From NCBI GenBank assembly GCA_964648215.1, contig CAZYMF010000138.1, positions 1-13,130 of the forward strand: a stretch of DNA of 13,130 nucleotides, written 5' to 3'. The translations under genes were made by a program, and so were the position numbers. Position 1 is the first letter of the stretch. Each line of letters opens with the position of its first letter. The notes beneath the pieces are model-generated. The model was not told the origin of the DNA and did not search any database. It was given only the letters and a program-made list of their open reading frames with translations. Origin of the DNA: CAZYMF01 sp964648215 (lineage in GTDB: Bacteria; Desulfobacterota; Binatia; HRBIN30; JACQVA1). This document shows, one piece after another, positions 7,042 through 13,130 of this stretch.

Positions 7042-10000
7042 GTGAAAAGATTCCACGGCCTACGGCAAGTCCCATCTGGTCTTCTACTGCTCTTCGCCCT
7101 GTTCGCGATCCCCGGCTGCGGTAGCAGCTCCGGCGGGGGCGCGGCGTCCACCGCGACGCCGACCGCGGATCCAACCGCGGTGACGGAAGGTTCACCGACC
7201 CCGTCTCCACCGTCACCGACGGCCACCCGCTCGGTCACCGCGCCCAACCCCACCCTGACGCCAACCGCCACCGCGACGGCATCGCCTACCGTGTCGCTCC
7301 CCGCACCGTCGAGCACGGCAACAGCGACCGCGACACAACCGAGCGCCACCCCNNNNNNNNNNNNNNNNNNNNNNNNNNNNNNNNNNNNNNNNNNNNNNNN
7401 NNNNNNNNNNNNNNNNNNNNNNNNNNNNNNNNNNNNNNNNNNNNNNNNNNNNCGAGCGCCACCCCCTCGGCGACCGCGACCGGCACGCCGACCGCCACCG
7501 CCAGCCCGACCACCGAGCCGACGGCGACAGTGCTGCCGCACAGCACCAGTCCCGATACGCCCGAGATCATCTCGCCCACGCCCGAAGGTGTCGACACCAT
7601 CGCCGCCAGCGACGTCCACATGGAGGCCAGCGCCTTCCACGACGCCGACGGTGATGGCCCGCTCTCGTCCGACTGGGAGATCTGGGACGTGCTGCTCGAT
7701 GTGCGCGTCTGGCACGGCACCGGCCAGGGGCTGGAGCTGAGCCACGTCCACCTGAGCAACGGCCGCATGGAGGGTCCGCGCGCCGGCCAGTCCACGCTCG
7801 ACTTCGACAGGGCCTACGAGCTGCACGCCCGCTATCGTGACGACAGCGGGGATGCGGCCACCGAATGGTCCGATTGGTCCGCGTGGCGCCACTTCCGCAC
7901 GGCACCGTTCGGGATTCCGCCGCTGCAGACCCGCGACGTCCTCGCTGCTCCGGCGCCGCGGTGGACCGACGAGGACGGCGTCGACCTGATGCGCCCCGCG
8001 ACGCTCTCGCTCACCGTGCTGCGCGCGCCGGTGGAGGTAATCGACGATTCCTTCCAGCCGCTGCTCTCGTGGAGCGGCGACGCCGCGCCTGCGGACAACC
8101 CCGGCCCGCTGGCCGCCGTCGGCGCGGTCGAGATCAGAATCGAGAACGACGGCGGCGCCCTCACCCTGCCCGAGAGCCGCCTGTCGCTGAGCATCGCCGA
8201 CCCCAACAACAGCGACTCGCCGCGCGAGGTGGTGATCTATTTGCCCGCCTTGAACATCGGGGCCGGAGCCACGGTGCAGCTCTGGGTCGGTCGCAACGGG
8301 GCCACGTTCACCGCCCTGGCGAGCGAAACCGCGGCGGTGTTCACGCGTCCGGCACGCGAGACCGAGACCCCGTGGCAGCTGCCCCCAGGATACGTCGCCG
8401 AGGAGGTCCTCGACGGCCTCAGCTTCCCCACCCAGATCATCTTCCTTCCAGAGCCTCCGGGCGATCCCGACGCGCCGCTCTACTACGTGATGGAGCTACA
8501 GGGCCGCATCTGGGTGGTGAACGGACGCGGCGAGAAATCCGTCTACGCTGAAGGCCTGGTCGACTTCGACAGCCCGCCGCCTTCCAGCAATGCCGGGCAG
8601 GCGGGTCTGGGCGGCATGGCAATCCAGCCCGGCACCGGCGACCTCTTCGTGACCCGCACGTACCGCGCCCCGGCGCCGCCGGTCACCTGGACATCGACGA
8701 GCAGCCCGGTGGGGTGGCACCTGTTCCTGCCCAGCACCGCGGCGTGGACCAGCGGATCGCGCGAGGACAAGGTGGTTCGCTACCGCGCGCTCTCGCCCGC
8801 CGACGAACAGTGGTCTTTCAGCGCGCACGTACAGTTCCCGATGCAGAACGGCAAGGAGCAATGGAACGCCGGCACGGCGTTCGGCCTGGTGGCCTATGCC
8901 GACGCCGACAATGCGGTGTTCCTCGATATCCAGAACGCCAACCGGTTGGTGGAAACGGTCTTCGCCGATACGTACAAGCTACAGAAGAGCCAGTCCGGAC
9001 CGGCCATCAGCGGCTGGCTGCGTATCGCCTACGACCACGGCGCGATGACCTTCTCGATGAAGCAGAGCGCCGGCGATCCGTGGCAGGAGATCCATCGCCT
9101 CGACTCGCTGCCCTTCGTACCCACCCGGGTCGGCATCAACGGGAGGAACTTCTTCAATCTGACCGGTGACGCCACCTTCAGTGACATTCAGTCGGACGAC
9201 AGCCCGATCGATCCGGCGACGTTGCATGACGATACGGTTGCCATCACCAACCAGTGGCTGCACAACCAGATCTTCCGCCTCACCAGCATCGACGGCGGTC
9301 GCCAGGGCATCGACCCGACCGTCGTCCTCGACATGCCCAACGATCTCAGCCACGAGAGCCATCAGATCCAGGACGTCGTGTTCTTGGCCGACGGCACGCT
9401 GTTGGCAGCCGTCGGCGACGGCTTCTATCCGCTGGCCTCGCGCGACCTCAGCCACTTCACCGGCAAGCTCCTGCGCCTGAATCCCGACGGCAGTGCGCCG
9501 GCCGACAACCCATTCTACGACCCCTCCGCGCCGACCGCGGCACGCAGCTACGTCTACGCGTACGGCGTGCGCAACACCTACGGGATGGTGGTACGACACA
9601 GCGACGGCCGCGTGTTCTGCAGCGAGAACGGCCCGTCACGCGATCGCATCTACTCCCCCGAAGCGGGATGGGACATGGGCTATGACGGCTCGGACAAGAG
9701 CATGCTCACCCACGCGCTGTTCACCTGGTCCCCCGCCTCGGTGCCGGTCGGGATCGACGTGATGCAAACCGACGCCTTCCCCGCCGACTACGACGACTGG
9801 CTGTTTCTGGCCACGGCCGGGCAGGACTTCACCACCGGCGCCAGCAAGACCGGCAAGCGCATCCTGACCTACAACGTGGGCGCGGCCGGCGAGCTGCTCG
9901 ATGGCCCCGAGACGTTCATGGTCTACCAGGGCTCCGCCAAGGCCACCCCGATCGGCATCGCCTTCGGCCCCGACGGTCTCTACTTCACTACCCTCTACAA

Positions 10001-10070
10001 TACCGATCCCACGGCGAGCCCTTACACCAACGCCCGCGTCATCCGCATCCGCTACGTCGGCAACCCCTAG
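7042..10070 (+). CDS. Lipoprotein with FN3-like domain and glucose/sorbosone dehydrogenase propeller (spans assembly gap)
   Basis: This is a predicted exported, lipid-anchored PQQ-type sugar dehydrogenase-like protein. GTG at 7042 has GAGGAG 9 nt upstream. The signal peptide ends in a lipobox, IPGC with Cys26. A Thr/Pro/Ala/Ser linker (7115-7556) contains the 100-N gap. Then come an FN3-like domain (about 7557-7915, ending YRDDSGDAATEWSDWSAW), a second beta-rich region (about 7930-8375), and the propeller from PPGYVAEEVL (8382). Propeller landmarks are QAGLGGMAIQPGTGDLFVT, His at 9360 in SHQIQDVVF (candidate general base), GKLLRLNPDGSAPADNPFY, YAYGVRNTYGM and IAFGPDGLYFTTLY. A beta-sandwich insert (about 8680-9191) interrupts the propeller. 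The frame before and after the gap differs only because N=100 is nominal; the repeat TPSAT reads in frame on both sides. If the flanking 13-bp copies were merged, the protein would have 971 residues. The substrate is unknown. Confidence 0.82.
7340..7465. repeat. 13-bp direct repeat flanking the gap, within a degenerate linker repeat
   Basis: CGAGCGCCACCCC ends at 7352, directly before the Ns, and starts again at 7453, directly after them. The surrounding linker is made of short related units encoding Ser, Ala, Thr and Pro (SATP, TATA, TPT). Assemblers commonly break at such repeats. Confidence 0.85.
7353..7452. other. Assembly gap (100 Ns)
   Basis: Exactly 100 Ns, a conventional placeholder for a gap of unknown size. 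It sits inside the Thr/Pro-rich linker of the lipoprotein gene and is flanked on both sides by the same 13 bases. The true length is probably a multiple of three when measured from a merge of those copies, because the reading frames then join. Confidence 0.97.
8680..9191 (+). other. Inserted beta-sandwich (DUF1349/LamG-like) domain inside the propeller
   Basis: Between propeller strand DLFVTRTY and the later NQIFRLTS segment lies about 170 residues unlike a propeller blade. Alternating strands such as EQWSFSAHVQFPMQ, GTAFGLVAYADADNAVFLDI, GWLRIAYDHGAMTFSMKQ and FVPTRVGINGRNF resemble the concanavalin-type jelly roll of DUF1349 and LamG domains. These folds usually bind glycans or other surface ligands, so this may be a substrate-docking module. 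The fold call is by eye. Confidence 0.55.
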
Positions 10071-10096
10071 CGAAGGGGGGCGGCCCCCGGCAAGAC

Positions 10097-10127
10097 GGGG
10101 GCTTCGCCCCCGCGGACGCGTCATTTT
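10097..10127 (+). terminator. Putative terminator after the lipoprotein gene
   Basis: GGGGG (10097-10101), CTTCG and CCCCC (10107-10111) form a tight hairpin 26 nt after the stop, and TTTT follows at 10124-10127. Further G and C runs just upstream (10075-10080 and 10084-10088) can pair with either arm in alternative stems. Confidence 0.6.
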
Positions 10128-10182
10128 CCGGTAGCGCGAGGGGCCTCCGGCATGTAGCATCGGCTCACAAGGAGTTTGTTGC

Positions 10183-10443
10183 ATGAGAAAGCTGTGGCCG
10201 TTGATGCTGCTCGGCGCCGCCTTCTTGCTGTGGAACAGACAGTGCAGCCTGCCGCCAAGCCTCGAAGGCCTGCCGCGGCACGAGCTCGGGTCCACCGATA
10301 CCACCACGGGCGATCCCGTTCGACAGTGGGAGAACGAGGCCACCGACTCGCAGGAGCGCGAGCAGGCCCTGCCGCCGCCCGGTGGCGTTTCGTCCCGCAG
10401 CATGGTCGATGGCGTCCGCCAGGGGCTGCATCAACCCGAGTAG
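10183..10443 (+). CDS. Small membrane-anchored or secreted protein of unknown function
   Basis: An 86-residue protein that I do not recognise. ATG at 10183 has a near-ideal ribosome binding site, AAGGAG at 10169-10174 with 8 nt spacing, which is the main reason to believe the gene. The N-terminus MRKLWPLMLLGAAFLLWN is a two-positive-charge plus hydrophobic segment, a signal peptide or single membrane anchor. A single Cys (21) follows it but the LWNRQC context is not a lipobox. The remainder is polar, rich in Glu, Gln, Pro and Gly (DTTTGDPVRQWENEATDSQ), probably extended and outside the cytoplasm. It lies between the lipoprotein gene terminator and the convergent transporter gene, so it is likely its own transcript. 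Confidence 0.65.
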   Translation: MRKLWPLMLLGAAFLLWNRQCSLPPSLEGLPRHELGSTDTTTGDPVRQWENEATDSQEREQALPPPGGVSSRSMVDGVRQGLHQPE

Positions 10444-10491
10444 CTGCGCCGGCTGATTCGACGGCGGCCCCGGCTCTTCCCGCGGCTTGCG

Positions 10492-10514
10492 CCGTCGCGG
10501 CTCGTTCGCGGCGG
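10492..10514. terminator. Possible convergent hairpin between the small protein and transporter genes
   Basis: CCGTCGCG (10492-10499) pairs with CGCGGCGG (10507-10514) around a 7-nt loop, including one G-T pair. It lies in the 142-bp gap between two converging stops. No clear T-run follows, so confidence is moderate to low. The rest of the gap holds no gene that I can support. Confidence 0.35.
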
Positions 10515-10585
10515 GCGGCGCTTCTTCCGCTCCGGCACGCCGGTCGTGATCGGGGCGGGAGCTGAGCACGCCATTCGACCCGGAT

Positions 10586-11671
10586 CTACCCGGCCGCGCG
10601 TTCTCGCCGCGCGGCGCGCACGGCGAGAACGGCGAGCGTGATCGCGGTCAACGGCAACGCGAAGAACAGCATTGCCTCGCTGTAGAGCGGCAAGGCGTGA
10701 TTTCGTGTGGCCGCCAGGACCAGGTACGCGGTGTAGGCACCGTAGTAGCCGAGGAAGAGCGCTCCTTCCCAGCGGGCGATGACGTGACCGGTGAAGAAGA
10801 TGGGAAGACAGGCGACGGTAGCGGCGATCATCACCGGAATGTCGAAACGCAGGGCGCTGGTCGGCACCGGGATTCCGTGCGGCGCGACGACGCTCGACAG
10901 CCCCAGCACCGAGAGCAGGTTGAAGATGTTGCTGCCGATCACGTTGCCGACGGCGATGTCCCGCTCGCCGCGCAGGCTGGCCATGACCGAGGTGGCCAGC
11001 TCCGGCAGAGAAGTGCCCGCGGCGACGATGGTGAGGGCAATGACCAGCTCGCCGACACCGAGGGCCTGGGCGATGGCGATGGCACCCGAGACCAGCCAGC
11101 GCGAGCCGAGCAGGAGCAGTCCGAGCCCCGCGGCGATCAACAGCAGCTGCCTGGGCACGTTCGGCGCCCCGACCGTAGGCGCAAAGGCCTCCTCGTACTC
11201 CTCGGCGACGGCCCGCGTCTCCCGGCGACTCTGCCGCACCGACCACACCGAGTACGCCACGCCGATGGCGACGAGCAGGACACCGTCGCAGCGCCCCAGC
11301 GAGCCGTCGAGGCCGAGCACGAGCAGAAGCGCCGACAGACCGATCAGCAACGGCACGTCCCAGCGTACCAGCTGCTGCGCGACGTGCAGGGGCGCCACCA
11401 GCGCCGACGCGCCGAGGATGAGCAGAATGTTGAAAAGGTTGCTGCCGACCACGTTGCCCAGCGCCATCTCGGCTTTGCCGGCGAACGCCGCCTGCACGCT
11501 CACCGCCAGCTCGGGGGCGCTGGTGCCGTAGGCGACCACGGTCAGGCCCACGACCAGCGGGGAGATCCCCACGGCGGTGGCCAGGCGCGAGGCGCCACGC
11601 ACCAGGAGCTCGGCCCCGGCGATGAGCACCACCAGGCCGACAAGGAAAAGGATCTCGCTGAGGACAGACAT
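10586..11671 (-). CDS. Na+/Ca2+ exchanger-type cation antiporter (CaCA family, YrbG-like)
   Basis: The 361-residue inner-membrane protein has the inverted duplication of the calcium/cation antiporter family. Alpha-1 repeat: VGLTVVAYGTSAPE (41-54) and GNVVGSNLFN (72-81). Alpha-2 repeat: ALTIVAAGTSLPE (212-224) and GNVIGSNIFN (242-251). The acidic residues in GTSxPE and the Asn in GNxxGSN line the ion site. About ten hydrophobic segments fit the family fold, with a charged loop at about 147-173 (RQSRRETRAVAEEYEEAF) between the halves. It likely exchanges Ca2+ for Na+ or H+; the exact ions cannot be read from sequence. The frame is open back to 11794, but the start at 11671 (MSVLSEILFLVGL) puts the first membrane helix at the N-terminus, as in homologues, and avoids running across the divergent promoter region. 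GGGGAA lies upstream, a weak ribosome binding site. Confidence 0.92.
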   Translation of the reverse strand: MSVLSEILFLVGLVVLIAGAELLVRGASRLATAVGISPLVVGLTVVAYGTSAPELAVSVQAAFAGKAEMALGNVVGSNLFNILLILGASALVAPLHVAQQLVRWDVPLLIGLSALLLVLGLDGSLGRCDGVLLVAIGVAYSVWSVRQSRRETRAVAEEYEEAFAPTVGAPNVPRQLLLIAAGLGLLLLGSRWLVSGAIAIAQALGVGELVIALTIVAAGTSLPELATSVMASLRGERDIAVGNVIGSNIFNLLSVLGLSSVVAPHGIPVPTSALRFDIPVMIAATVACLPIFFTGHVIARWEGALFLGYYGAYTAYLVLAATRNHALPLYSEAMLFFALPLTAITLAVLAVRAARRERAAG

Positions 11672-11814
11672 CGCCCGTTCCCCGTTGACGATAGGACGGA
11701 CGGCGGGGCGAAGAAAGCGGCTGCGCGCGAGCGGGTGCAGAATTGCGTCCCGGCGTTGTGTCGTGTTCATCCCTGTGCAAGAAACGTCCTTCATCCCACG
11801 AAGCGGAGGCGGCC
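11672..11814. promoter_or_regulatory. Divergent intergenic region, transporter and epoxide hydrolase genes
   Basis: Both promoters must lie in these 143 bp, but I find no convincing -35/-10 pair on either strand. A direct repeat TTCATCCC occurs at 11766-11773 and 11790-11797, a 24-bp period, just above the epoxide hydrolase ribosome binding site. This could be chance or a tandem regulator site. Confidence 0.35.
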
Positions 11815-12966
11815 ATGGCGATCGAACCCTATCGCATCGACGTTCCCCAAGAAGTGCTCGACGATCTGCGGCAGCGGCTGGCGCACACGCGCTTCCCCGA
11901 TGAGGTCAACGACGGCGACTGGAGCTACGGCACGGACCTCGCATACCTCAAGGAGCTGATCGAGTACTGGTGCACCCGCTTCGACTGGCGCGCCGCCGAG
12001 CGGGCGCTGAACGAGCTGCACCATTTTCGCACCGACGTGGATGGTCTGGGTGTCCACTTCGTTCACGAGCGCGGCGTGGGCCCCAAGCCGATCCCGCTGC
12101 TGATCAGCCACGGCTGGCCCGGCTCGATCGTCGAGTTCACCAAGATCATCGGGCCGCTCACCGATCCGGCCCGCTTCGGCGGCGACCCCGCCGATGCCTT
12201 CGACGTGATCGCACCTTCCCTACCCGGCTACGGCTTCTCGGCTCACCCCACGTCGCCCGGGATGCACCCCGGCAAGATGGCCGATGTCTTCGCTTCTCTC
12301 ATGCACCAGCTCGGCTACCAGCGCTTCGGCGCTCAGGGCGGCGACTGGGGCGCGATCATCACCACCTGTCTCGGCAACCAGCACCCGTCGCGGCTGATCG
12401 GCATCCATCTCAACATGGTGGTCGCGTTCCCGCCCGACGAGTCGAATCCGGCGGCGGGCCTCTCCGATCACGAGATGATCGGCCTGATGGAGATGCAGCG
12501 GTTCATGCAGGAGGAGACGGGATATCAGGGCATCCAAGGCACCAAGCCGCAGACGCTCGGCTACGCCCTCAACGACTCCCCTGCGGGCCTGGCGGCGTGG
12601 ATCGTGGAGAAGTTTCGCACCTGGACCGATTGCCACGGGAACGTGGAAAGCCGGCTGACGAAGGAGGAGATGCTCACCAACATCACCCTCTACTGGGTGA
12701 CGCAGACGGCGACCTCCTCGGCGCGCCTGTACTGCGAGGCCCGCCGCGCTGGTATGTTTCCGCCGCGAGGCATTCGGGTCGAGGTCCCGACCGGCTGCGC
12801 CATCTTCCCGCGCGAGCTATTTCGGCCGCCGCGGGCATGGGCCGAGAAGATCTACGACGTGCGAAGGTGGACGGAGTACCCGGCGGGCGGTCACTTCGCC
12901 GCGTTGGAGGAGCCGGAGGTGCTGGTGGAGGACATTCGCGCCTTCTTCCGCGATCTCCGGAGCTGA
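11815..12966 (+). CDS. Epoxide hydrolase, microsomal (mEH) type
   Basis: The 383-residue protein is an alpha/beta-hydrolase that opens epoxides to diols through a covalent ester intermediate. The N-terminal EHN domain (1-90) shows YRIDVPQEVLDDLRQRL and LHHFRTDVDGLGVHFVHE. The core has the oxyanion motif HGWPGS (99-104), the nucleophile Asp177 in QGGDWGA, the acid Glu334 in IFPRELFRPP and the base His360 in GGHFAALEEPE. ITLYWVTQTATSSARLY carries a lid Tyr expected to activate the epoxide. The triad spacing matches the mammalian microsomal enzyme and soluble bacterial homologues; there is no N-terminal membrane anchor, so it should be cytoplasmic. ATG at 11815 is preceded by GGAGG 5 nt upstream (11805-11809). 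The open frame continues further upstream, but EHN homology begins here. Substrate is unknown; a role in xenobiotic or alkene epoxide turnover is possible. Confidence 0.93.
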   Translation: MAIEPYRIDVPQEVLDDLRQRLAHTRFPDEVNDGDWSYGTDLAYLKELIEYWCTRFDWRAAERALNELHHFRTDVDGLGVHFVHERGVGPKPIPLLISHGWPGSIVEFTKIIGPLTDPARFGGDPADAFDVIAPSLPGYGFSAHPTSPGMHPGKMADVFASLMHQLGYQRFGAQGGDWGAIITTCLGNQHPSRLIGIHLNMVVAFPPDESNPAAGLSDHEMIGLMEMQRFMQEETGYQGIQGTKPQTLGYALNDSPAGLAAWIVEKFRTWTDCHGNVESRLTKEEMLTNITLYWVTQTATSSARLYCEARRAGMFPPRGIRVEVPTGCAIFPRELFRPPRAWAEKIYDVRRWTEYPAGGHFAALEEPEVLVEDIRAFFRDLRS

Positions 12967-12980
12967 CGGTTCACCGACGA

Positions 12981-12997
12981 GCCGCGGGGCCGGCGGC
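12981..12997. terminator. Weak hairpin between convergent genes
   Basis: GCCGC (12981-12985) pairs with GCGGC (12993-12997) in the 57-bp gap between the epoxide hydrolase stop and the LamG-type gene stop. The stem is short and has no T-run. I list it because of its position between converging genes. Confidence 0.25.
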
Positions 12998-13023
12998 GCG
13001 ATCGGCCGACGCGGCACGCTTCC

Positions 13024-13130
13024 TCAGAGTCCTGCGTCGGCGTGAATTTCGGCGGCCGAGAGGGCGCGTTGGTACACCGCCACCTCGTCGAGGCCGCCCG
13101 CCAGGAACAGCCCCGCGCCGTTGTACGAGC
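13024..13130 (-). CDS. C-terminal end of a LamG/concanavalin-like domain protein (partial)
   Basis: The last 35 codons of a minus-strand gene are visible, ending in TGA at 13026-13024. The translation SYNGAGLFLAGGLDEVAVYQRALSAAEI... is split here as SYNGAGLFLAGG, then LDEVAVYQRALSAAEI, then HADAGL. The GxLDEVxVYxRALSxxEI pattern is the classic closing strand and turn of bacterial LamG-like jelly-roll domains in large secreted or surface proteins. Nothing can be said about the rest of the protein. The gene converges on the epoxide hydrolase gene. Confidence 0.8.
   Translation of the reverse strand, partial: SYNGAGLFLAGGLDEVAVYQRALSAAEIHADAGL

Noticed and set aside
7115..7556. The Thr/Pro/Ala repeat tract as a CRISPR array or mobile element
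   Set aside because: The units are short, degenerate and in coding frame (SATP, TPT) with no spacers; it is a lipoprotein linker.
7530..10070. Separate gene starting at GTG 7530 after the gap
   Set aside because: It lacks a ribosome binding site and begins in the middle of the linker; the lipoprotein signal peptide and matching repeats before the gap show that it is one gene.
11672..11794. N-terminal extension of the CaCA transporter to 11794
   Set aside because: It would add a charged, non-homologous 41 residues before the first helix and nearly reach the divergent gene's start.
10697..11959. A 420-codon plus-strand frame over the transporter gene
   Set aside because: Shadow of a CaCA transporter with both alpha repeats; the translation is low-complexity polar sequence.

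Overview
The window is GC-rich bacterial DNA with strong G/C preference at third codon positions, GTG starts mixed with ATG, short intergenic gaps and Gram-negative style genes (type II citrate synthase, NadA, a secreted lipoprotein). A run of 100 Ns at 7353-7452 shows that it comes from a draft or metagenome-derived scaffold. The gene mix and the Thr/Pro-rich lipoprotein linker resemble deltaproteobacterial-grade lineages such as Myxococcota, Desulfobacterota or Binatota. That placement is an inference from style and not a demonstrated affiliation.

Left part (1-4068): a quinolinate synthase gene (nadA, minus strand, cut by the left edge) has a clear sigma70-type promoter. Divergent from it runs a myo-inositol-1-phosphate synthase gene followed 18 bp later by a small, divergent ClpP-type peptidase, probably as one operon. 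A serine O-acetyltransferase gene follows with its own likely promoter. It meets the convergent citrate synthase gene (minus strand) across a strong shared hairpin at 4085-4114.

Middle part (4123-7041): citrate synthase is followed by a 383-base non-coding stretch (5431-5813) with long inverted repeats, then a Gfo/Idh/MocA-family oxidoreductase on the minus strand. A short intergenic region with a 12-bp tandem repeat separates it from the divergent lipoprotein gene.

Right part (7042-13130): the lipoprotein gene spans the assembly gap. It encodes a lipobox signal peptide, a Thr/Pro/Ala/Ser linker (where the gap lies), an FN3-like domain, a second beta-rich region, and a glucose/sorbosone-dehydrogenase-type beta-propeller that appears to be interrupted by an inserted jelly-roll (DUF1349/LamG-like) domain. 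Next come a short membrane-anchored or secreted protein of unknown function, a Na+/Ca2+ exchanger-type (CaCA) transporter on the minus strand, a divergent microsomal-type epoxide hydrolase, and the last codons of a LamG-type protein at the right edge.

Most genes are single-function core or accessory metabolism (NAD, inositol, cysteine, TCA cycle, sugar or epoxide oxidation), and no cassette ties the window together. I see no CRISPR array, tRNA, rRNA, transposase or phage gene. The least ordinary items are the interrupted sugar-dehydrogenase propeller, the ClpP without the usual N-terminal gate paired with inositol phosphate synthase, and the palindrome overlapping the nadA promoter.
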